A DNA stretch of 39,710 nt, from the NCBI GenBank assembly GCA_024681795.1, contig JAILAD010000014.1:1-39710 (forward strand), written 5' to 3'. The first letter of the stretch is position 1, and each line of letters starts with the position of its first letter. The translations under genes were made by a program, and so were the position numbers. The stretch is from Lachnospiraceae bacterium (GTDB lineage Bacteria > Bacillota > Clostridia > Lachnospirales > Lachnospiraceae). The notes below the pieces were generated by a model. It had not been told where the DNA came from, ran no database searches, and was given only the letters and a program-made list of their open reading frames with translations. This document shows positions 35,337-39,710 of the stretch, in pieces.

Positions 35337-36011
35337 TCACCCCACTATCTTCCCATCAGAAATCTCAATCACCCTCTCACACTGCTCCGCAACTTGGGGA
35401 TCATGGGTGACTACGATTATGGTCTTGCCCTTCTCGTTCAGTTCTTTGAAAACACTCATTATCTGACCGGTGGTTTCGGTATCAAGGGCACCTGTCGGTT
35501 CGTCTGCAAGGATGAAGTCGGGATCGTTTACGATGGCTCTTGCGATAGCCACCCTCTGCTTCTGGCCGCCGGAAAGCTTGTTAACATCCTTTTTGGCGAG
35601 GTCATCCATTCCCACATGTTTGAGGGCTTCCATGGCTCTGGGCTTATACTCGCTCTTCTTCCTTTTTGAGAAACGAAGAGGTATCATCACATTTTCTATG
35701 ACTGAGTAGCCTTCCACAAGCGCAAAATCCTGAAGCACAATGCCCACATGAGCATTCCTGAACTCCGCAAGTTTTTTCTGGTTTAGTTTTCCAACTTCGA
35801 TTTCAGTGTCGGAAACCAGTTTATATTCTCCGCCGTCATAGTCATCAATGGCTCCGAGTATGTGCAGAAGCGTGGATTTCCCTGCCCCGCTCTTTCCGAT
35901 AATGGCTACCATCTCACCATCATTGACCGTGAAATCCAGTCCTTTCAGGGCGTGGAATTCCGTGGATTTTCCTTTGTTGTAGGTTTTGTTAAGTTCTGTT
36001 ATTTTAATCAT
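35337..36011 (-). CDS. MacB/LolD-type ABC transporter ATP-binding protein
   Basis: 224 aa from the ATG at 36011 with AAAGGTGG upstream. Walker [15 protein letters not shown]-loop region VLQDFALV, signature [10 protein letters not shown], Walker [12 protein letters not shown] and the H-switch VVTHD. The DEPTGALD and short-linker form is that of MacB/LolD/FtsE-like ATPases working with FtsX-type permeases. The two permeases are encoded just upstream (36128-38472). It is followed by a terminator. Likely exports or resists a peptide, or acts mechanically on surface proteins; the substrate is unknown. Confidence 0.93.
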   Translation of the reverse strand: MIKITELNKTYNKGKSTEFHALKGLDFTVNDGEMVAIIGKSGAGKSTLLHILGAIDDYDGGEYKLVSDTEIEVGKLNQKKLAEFRNAHVGIVLQDFALVEGYSVIENVMIPLRFSKRKKSEYKPRAMEALKHVGMDDLAKKDVNKLSGGQKQRVAIARAIVNDPDFILADEPTGALDTETTGQIMSVFKELNEKGKTIIVVTHDPQVAEQCERVIEISDGKIVG

Positions 36012-36127
36012 TTTTACCACCTTTCGCAGGTATAATTATCGAATGATGGTGTACTGCAGCGCCATCAAAGTGTTTGGAAGTGATTCTTTTATACCTCATA
36101 TTCCCATAAGCAGCAGCTCGTATACTT

Positions 36128-37318
36128 TCATGTTTTCTCTTTGAATATTTCTACCGGGGTATATTTTCTGATGATATGCAATGGCAAAAGAAAAGATACA
36201 ACCAGTATATATACGAGCAGCAGCAAACACACCAGAATCTGGCTCCCGCCAATTTCAAACATCACCTTTTCTCTTCCGGTGATCCGCAGCATAATGCCAC
36301 CGGCCACCACGGCGAGAACAAATCCCGTTACTGCCAGAATAAAAGACTGTATCATACTGATAATACAGCATTTGTACCACTTCATCCCACAGATATAGTA
36401 CACAGAATACTGGGTCAGTCTTTTTTTCGAATCTATCAGTACCACCCCTGCAACGCTGATGCAGATCAGTATCAGGGAACCCAGTGCAATAGGTATGACA
36501 TCCACAAGTTTGGAAAAGATATACTGTCTAGATTCACTGCTTACTTTATCAAAACTGTTGATCACTGCATATTCCTCGGAAATAAGCCGGTTTTTATTCT
36601 CCTCTAATTCCTCCGTGCTGATATCATCCTTAAATCGGACATAAAGGCGTGTACTGTAAAAGTACCCATCGAACTGATCTGCAAAGGCTTTATCTGTGAT
36701 AATCATGCTTACTGTCCGCATGCTCTCATCCATAAAATAATAGTCATCGTGTGAATAATACTGCCGGATTCCCTTTCCCTCATTTTCCTGCCCGTTCGGG
36801 TTCAGCATCAGTGCGGTGTTGGCTATCATCCCACAGATATGTACTGTAAACTTCCCGCCCTTTTCACCACTTATTTCCATCTCTATATCATCACCCACAT
36901 CCAGTTTGTCCGTATACGAAACTACGGCGTTAACCCTGCCGGAATGATATGGTCTTTTTTCACTCAGCCACTTCCCCTTAATGAGAGTAGGCTTATATCC
37001 AAGCGCCATTTTGTCAAATCCATACACGATAAAACTTTGTCCACCTGATTCTGCACCACTGTACCGGATATAGTTTACATCATCCGTTTTTTCAAGTTTA
37101 TCATATAGGTTTTCCGGATTTCTGGCATCCAGGCCACAATCAAACAGGACAAAGCCATTTCCGTCAAAATAATCCGAATATGGTGAAAATAAAGATATCT
37201 GCCTGACAAATGTAGTTGTCATAAAGATTCCAAGAAACATCAAAAGAGCCATCTGGAATACCTGCAGCAGATTTCTGTGTATATTAGTGAAACAGTTTCT
37301 GAATCCCAGCCAGACCAT
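36128..37318 (-). CDS. FtsX-like ABC transporter permease (second)
   Basis: 396 aa. N-terminal membrane helix (about 18-40, LLQVFQMALLMFLGIFMTTT), an extracellular domain of about 240 residues, then three C-terminal helices (DVIPIALGSLILICISVAGV; SMIQSFILAVTGFVLAVVAG; LVCLLLLVYILVVSFLLPLH), the MacB/FtsX topology. The start at 37318 is chosen since GGAGG is 7 bases upstream and the ATG overlaps the preceding permease's TGA (TGATG), so the two are coupled. A 116-bp gap with no clear signal separates it from the ATPase gene. Confidence 0.88.
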   Translation of the reverse strand: MVWLGFRNCFTNIHRNLLQVFQMALLMFLGIFMTTTFVRQISLFSPYSDYFDGNGFVLFDCGLDARNPENLYDKLEKTDDVNYIRYSGAESGGQSFIVYGFDKMALGYKPTLIKGKWLSEKRPYHSGRVNAVVSYTDKLDVGDDIEMEISGEKGGKFTVHICGMIANTALMLNPNGQENEGKGIRQYYSHDDYYFMDESMRTVSMIITDKAFADQFDGYFYSTRLYVRFKDDISTEELEENKNRLISEEYAVINSFDKVSSESRQYIFSKLVDVIPIALGSLILICISVAGVVLIDSKKRLTQYSVYYICGMKWYKCCIISMIQSFILAVTGFVLAVVAGGIMLRITGREKVMFEIGGSQILVCLLLLVYILVVSFLLPLHIIRKYTPVEIFKEKT

Positions 37319-38472
37319 CAGCATTCCTCCTTCAATATTTCCCTGGGTGTCTTTTTCAGGCTCACCATAAGGGTTGCCAGAATCGTAACAACTATTATCA
37401 CGAAATAGATCATCACAAGTTTTCTGGAATTATCCTCAAGATAATGCATCCTGAACCATGGGATCATCTGTTCAAGTTTTTTCCTTATCACATTCATGTA
37501 AAGCAGATATGCAAGCAGCGTATTGACAACAAGTATGCCCAGCATTTCCGACAAAAAAATCAAGGCTGCCCGGAACCTTGTACAGCCGCATATTTCGTAC
37601 ACCGCCGTCATATGCATTCTCTCCTCAAGCACAAACCTGTACAGCACAAAAACGGTAAAGGCTGAGATTATGCCCATCAATACGGAAATATAAATCAGGC
37701 TTCTGAATGTCTGCTTTATTTCAAGTTCCACAACTCTTTTAGGTGTCAGTTCAACATTTTCCTCCCCAAAATAGTCAACCAGTTTACCCGCAATCTCATC
37801 ATATTCACTTTTTACTATCTTACGGTTAAACTTGATGGTTATTGCCTGCATATGCAGATTTCCAGGAATGGCAGAAAAAGGAATATTAACTGCTGCCGGA
37901 TCCCATGCATCTCCTATTCCTTTTGCCACCACGGTATATTGCCTTCCAAACAAAGTGATTTTCTGGCCTTTTTCTGCCTTTACCGTATTACCTGCGCAGC
38001 ACAAAAGATTTCCTTTTCTAAGATCCTCATCCGAATACCAGTCTCCTCCGCACTGCTTTCTTTTATATTCCGCATCTTTATCAACAGTGAACATCCCTCC
38101 CAAAACAGAAAAAGCATTCTCAAGCGAATATATTCCATATTCTTCATTCAGTTTTTTCATTTCCTCTTTTCCGGGATTCACAAAAGGGAATATGTACTGA
38201 ATCATACTGTCATAATCTGACATTACAGAAGCAAATGTCGCATTTATCATATTAAGCTCTGAAGCAGTATTTTCATCAGAATCGACAAAATCAAGGATTA
38301 TTTTTGATTCCTCTCCCTGTGCTGCTTCCAGGTTAACGCTGTTGGCAGTATAAGTGCCATAGGCAAACAATATGATAGAAACAGCCATAAACTGAGACAA
38401 TACCAGAATGATGACAATCACATACTGTCTCTTAATCAGATTTAAAAAATTCCGGATTATCATCTGCAACAA
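37318..38472 (-). CDS. FtsX-like ABC transporter permease (first)
   Basis: 384 aa from a TTG at 38472, or 381 aa from the ATG at 38463. N-terminal helix (YVIVIILVLSQFMAVSIILF), a long extracellular region (about 45-255), and three C-terminal helices (LIYISVLMGIISAFTVFVLY; FLSEMLGILVVNTLLAYLLY; LVMIYFVIIVVTILATLMVS). It pairs with the next permease to form a heterodimeric FtsX-type exporter. The best Shine-Dalgarno (GAAGGA) lies in the hairpin 38478-38501 and is spaced for the TTG start. Confidence 0.85.
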   Translation of the reverse strand: MLQMIIRNFLNLIKRQYVIVIILVLSQFMAVSIILFAYGTYTANSVNLEAAQGEESKIILDFVDSDENTASELNMINATFASVMSDYDSMIQYIFPFVNPGKEEMKKLNEEYGIYSLENAFSVLGGMFTVDKDAEYKRKQCGGDWYSDEDLRKGNLLCCAGNTVKAEKGQKITLFGRQYTVVAKGIGDAWDPAAVNIPFSAIPGNLHMQAITIKFNRKIVKSEYDEIAGKLVDYFGEENVELTPKRVVELEIKQTFRSLIYISVLMGIISAFTVFVLYRFVLEERMHMTAVYEICGCTRFRAALIFLSEMLGILVVNTLLAYLLYMNVIRKKLEQMIPWFRMHYLEDNSRKLVMIYFVIIVVTILATLMVSLKKTPREILKEEC

Positions 38473-38477
38473 ACTTT

Positions 38478-38501
38478 GGGAATCCTTCGGTGAGGATTCC
38501 C
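38478..38501 (-). promoter_or_regulatory. hairpin sequestering the ribosome site of the first permease
   Basis: Perfect 8-bp stem GGGAATCC/GGATTCCC with an 8-base loop, 5 bases before the TTG start. The GAAGGA ribosome site straddles the loop and its 3' arm, so folding would lower translation. No U run, so it is not a normal terminator. Confidence 0.5.
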
Positions 38502-38514
38502 TGATTCCTTTCTG

Positions 38515-38628
38515 TTATGATGTCTGTTTTACATTAAGCGTAAATGATTCTGTTACATAATTACCTAATGCCAGTGATTCATCATTAGTACCAAATAAAG
38601 TATGTCTGTGCATGTAACTCATACTCAT
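38515..38628 (-). other. small ORF or gene remnant between agrB and the ABC genes
   Basis: A 37-aa frame (MSMSYMHRHTLFGTNDESLA... ending LNVKQTS) with protein-like composition. It could begin 8 codons earlier at a TTG (38652). There is no ribosome site, and the candidate promoter -10 at 38635-38640 would make it nearly leaderless. It may be a short peptide gene or the C-terminal relic of a lost gene. No family recognised. Confidence 0.3.
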
Positions 38629-38634
38629 ATCATC

Positions 38635-38640
38635 ATTATA
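38635..38640 (-). promoter_or_regulatory. candidate -10 box of the ABC transporter operon
   Basis: Perfect TATAAT on the minus strand. With a 17-base spacer the -35 would be at 38658-38663 (CTACAT), in the centre of the palindrome at 38653-38666. The leader to the first permease would be about 155 bases. Confidence 0.4.
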
Positions 38641-38652
38641 AATATAGAACAA

Positions 38653-38666
38653 TCTCTATGTAGAGA
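38653..38666. promoter_or_regulatory. palindromic operator candidate over the ABC operon -35 region
   Basis: TCTCTA-TG-TAGAGA is an inverted repeat with 6-bp arms, flanked by AACAA (38648-38652) and TTGTT (38670-38674), which extend the dyad. It covers the -35 region of the putative ABC promoter, as a repressor or activator site would. Confidence 0.45.
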
Positions 38667-38726
38667 CCCTTGTTATCTCAGAGTTTCAGGCTCTCTGTTG
38701 TTTTAGTATCTCCTGTTTTCTGCTGA

Positions 38727-39287
38727 TCAGACCAGAAGAGCAAGTGATACAGAAACCATGCTCAAACCTACAGACAATGAATACTCTGTCTGATCAGAGA
38801 GAAGCAAAACCACCTGTAATACAGTCATTATCAGCCAGACGATAATGCTTCTCTTTTTCAGAATATCCTTGCTGTATTGTTCAAGCTTTTTGTTTTCATG
38901 TTCTCTTGGGGCAAAGAGCATGAAAGTGATCAATCCAAAAGCAACAGAAATGATCAGTAACCCCCTTGCTGCTTTAAGACTATTCCCAAAGAATCTCACT
39001 GCTGTCATGACAAGAGCAGTATTGATTCCAAGTACCATGTTACACCCAAGATTGGTTTTTGCGTGATAGCCGCCAGTCTGCCCTCTCAAAATCACAAATG
39101 AAGAAAAGAAAACCAGACTACAAATAAGTTTGTCAAATAACAACCCCATCGCTATTATCACAAAAAAATTAACTACATCCGAAATCAAGAGAATATTGCC
39201 ATACACTAGAACATCCCTGTTCTTTTCGTCAATAAATCCCTCTTTTATAACGAAGTCGGCAAGTTTTTCACTTATTTTCTGAATCAT
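38727..39287 (-). CDS. agrB: AgrB-like autoinducer-processing membrane protease
   Basis: 186 aa from the ATG at 39287 (family-length start; an ATG at 39326 gives 199 aa). Catalytic pair His75 and Cys82 in RGQTGGYHAKTNLGCN, equivalent to His77 and Cys84 of Staphylococcus aureus AgrB. About five membrane helices (for example ILLISDVVNFFVIIAMGLLF and SIIVWLIMTVLQVVLLL). It cleaves and cyclises the AgrD peptide. The AgrD-like gene lies directly upstream, with a stem-loop between them. Confidence 0.92.
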   Translation of the reverse strand: MIQKISEKLADFVIKEGFIDEKNRDVLVYGNILLISDVVNFFVIIAMGLLFDKLICSLVFFSSFVILRGQTGGYHAKTNLGCNMVLGINTALVMTAVRFFGNSLKAARGLLIISVAFGLITFMLFAPREHENKKLEQYSKDILKKRSIIVWLIMTVLQVVLLLSDQTEYSLSVGLSMVSVSLALLV

Positions 39288-39344
39288 TTTTCCAAATATC
39301 TCTATGCAAATCAAACAGACATCCATTTACCCAACACCAGTGAT

Positions 39345-39372
39345 TAAAGCGGCTTGTGCACCAGCCACTTTA
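39345..39372 (-). promoter_or_regulatory. stem-loop between agrD and agrB
   Basis: TAAAGTGGCT pairs with AGCCGCTTTA (one G-T) around an 8-base loop, starting 15 bases after the agrD stop. There is no U run. It may stabilise the agrD message or reduce agrB translation, setting peptide above protease. Confidence 0.5.
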
Positions 39373-39386
39373 TCCACAGACCAGTT

Positions 39387-39527
39387 TTACTTCCTGCGAA
39401 GTTTTGCAATTGCTTCCGGCTCTTTAGGCTGATAATAGCCTTGTCTTGATGGCCTGGCAGCCGATTTCTCAGCACTTGCAACAGACAGTTTAGCTAAAAT
39501 GCCAGCTATGATTTTCTTTGCTCTCAT
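39387..39527 (-). CDS. agrD: AgrD-like cyclic lactone autoinducer precursor
   Basis: 46 aa. Amphipathic basic N-terminal leader (MRAKKIIAGILAKLSVASAE), a core around SAARPSRQGYY, then the acidic recognition tail QPKEPEAIAKLRRK, which matches the xPKEP tail of AgrD peptides and of the Clostridia cyclic-lactone autoinducer family. There is no cysteine, so a lactone through Ser27 (SRQGYY) would be expected rather than a thiolactone. GGAGG lies 8 bases before the ATG. The agrB gene follows by 60-100 bp, which makes the assignment firm. The exact core borders are inferred. Confidence 0.85.
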   Translation of the reverse strand: MRAKKIIAGILAKLSVASAEKSAARPSRQGYYQPKEPEAIAKLRRK

Positions 39528-39554
39528 AGCTTTTTCCTCCTGTTTTTTTCTTCT

Positions 39555-39563
39555 ATTATATCA
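39555..39563 (-). promoter_or_regulatory. extended -10 promoter of agrDB
   Basis: Minus strand TGATATAAT (39563-39555). The -35 region (near 39578-39583) is poor, which suits an activator-dependent promoter. It lies 27 bases before the agrD ATG. Confidence 0.55.
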
Positions 39564-39588
39564 CATAAACCATTTTTTGCATAGTAGC

Positions 39589-39617
39589 TGAGCATAAAAG
39601 TGCAAATATGAGCATAA
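39589..39617. repeat. two direct repeats phased at 20 bp upstream of the agrDB promoter
   Basis: TGAGCATAA at 39589-39597 and 39609-39617 (read TTATGCTCA on the minus strand), exactly 20 bp apart. They are centred about 45 and 65 bases upstream of the expected transcription start, where AgrA-type LytTR regulators bind paired direct repeats. They begin right after the stop of the upstream gene. Confidence 0.6.
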
Positions 39618-39710
39618 TCATATCGTTTTTCCGCCCCATATCATTACTTCGCTGACAAAAAAGCCTTCTTTTTCACAATATCTATAACTGCCATTTACTT
39701 TTTTAACTGA
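39618..39710 (-). CDS. C-terminal end of an upstream gene, probably AgrC-like GHKL sensor kinase
   Basis: The last 30 codons of a frame entering from the window edge: SVKKVNGSYRYCEKEGFF, then VSEVMIWGGKTI and stop. The pattern of a short helix, NG(S/D), alternating strand residues and a final hydrophobic strand resembles the end of GHKL-type histidine kinases such as AgrC. Its place before agrD-agrB supports this. Thirty residues cannot prove it. Confidence 0.45.
   Translation of the reverse strand, partial: SVKKVNGSYRYCEKEGFFVSEVMIWGGKTI

Noticed and set aside
35337-38472. Calling the ABC transporter a bacteriocin or bacitracin exporter
   Set aside because: No lantibiotic or bacteriocin gene, BceS/BceR pair or specific motif is present; only the MacB/FtsX architecture is supported.

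Overview
The window looks like a chromosomal segment of a Gram-positive anaerobe of the class Clostridia, most probably a Lachnospiraceae relative. The signs are a gdpP-rplI-dnaB cluster, an rpsF-ssb-rpsR operon, a class III fructose-1,6-bisphosphatase, a clostridial 2x[4Fe-4S] ferredoxin, DegV/FakA/PlsX lipid genes, purine-rich Shine-Dalgarno sequences (AGGAGG) and sigma-A promoters. No rRNA, tRNA, CRISPR array, transposase or phage gene is visible. By eye the left three quarters has a uniform codon style (GGA, GAA, ATT, TCC). From about 29.3 kb rightward the style changes (GAG, GGC and frequent ATA), and the change falls inside atpD.

Layout. (1) 1-8.4 kb, minus strand: a tightly packed eight-gene unit with an alpha/beta hydrolase, an acyl-AMP ligase fused to an acyl carrier domain, two PlsC-type acyltransferases, a free acyl carrier protein, an FAD oxidoreductase, a hotdog thioesterase and an RNA cytosine methyltransferase. 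(2) 8.4-12.9 kb, divergent plus strand: two DegV/FakB fatty-acid-binding proteins, a short FakA-like kinase and PlsX. (3) 12.9-17 kb: membrane glycosyltransferase, monoglyceride-lipase-like hydrolase, tadA, a DUF4177-like protein, a DUF1858 protein and a ferredoxin with phased upstream repeats. (4) 17-22.3 kb, minus: gdpP-rplI-dnaB and rpsF-ssb-rpsR. (5) 22.3-28.1 kb, minus: sirtuin, a 58-aa cysteine-rich protein, a zinc-ribbon/DUF4177-like protein, and fbp-TPR-DUF4037. (6) 28.2-35.1 kb, minus: F-type ATP synthase atpBEFHAGDC with a sodium-type c subunit. (7) 35.3-39.7 kb, minus: a three-gene MacB/FtsX-type ABC transporter and an agr-type quorum-sensing locus (tail of a probable AgrC-like kinase, AgrD-like peptide, AgrB protease).

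How the genes fit together. Regions 1 and 2 are two lipid-acylation modules reading away from a shared 164-bp divergent promoter region. One activates acyl chains as acyl-AMP for carrier proteins and PlsC enzymes. The other is the acyl-phosphate (Fak/PlsX) route to phospholipid. Hydrolases in both could supply or recycle acyl chains. Regions 4 and 6 are housekeeping. Region 7 is accessory: a secreted cyclic-peptide signalling system next to an ABC exporter.

The most notable signals are the codon-style break inside atpD (recombination or an assembly chimera), the agr locus with an AgrD lacking cysteine, two independent sets of exactly 20-bp-phased direct repeats in front of promoters (ferredoxin and agrD), a FakA homologue lacking its middle domain, and an alpha/beta hydrolase with cysteine at the nucleophile position. 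If the atpD break is an assembly artefact, regions 1-5 and region 7 come from different organisms and should not be read as neighbours.
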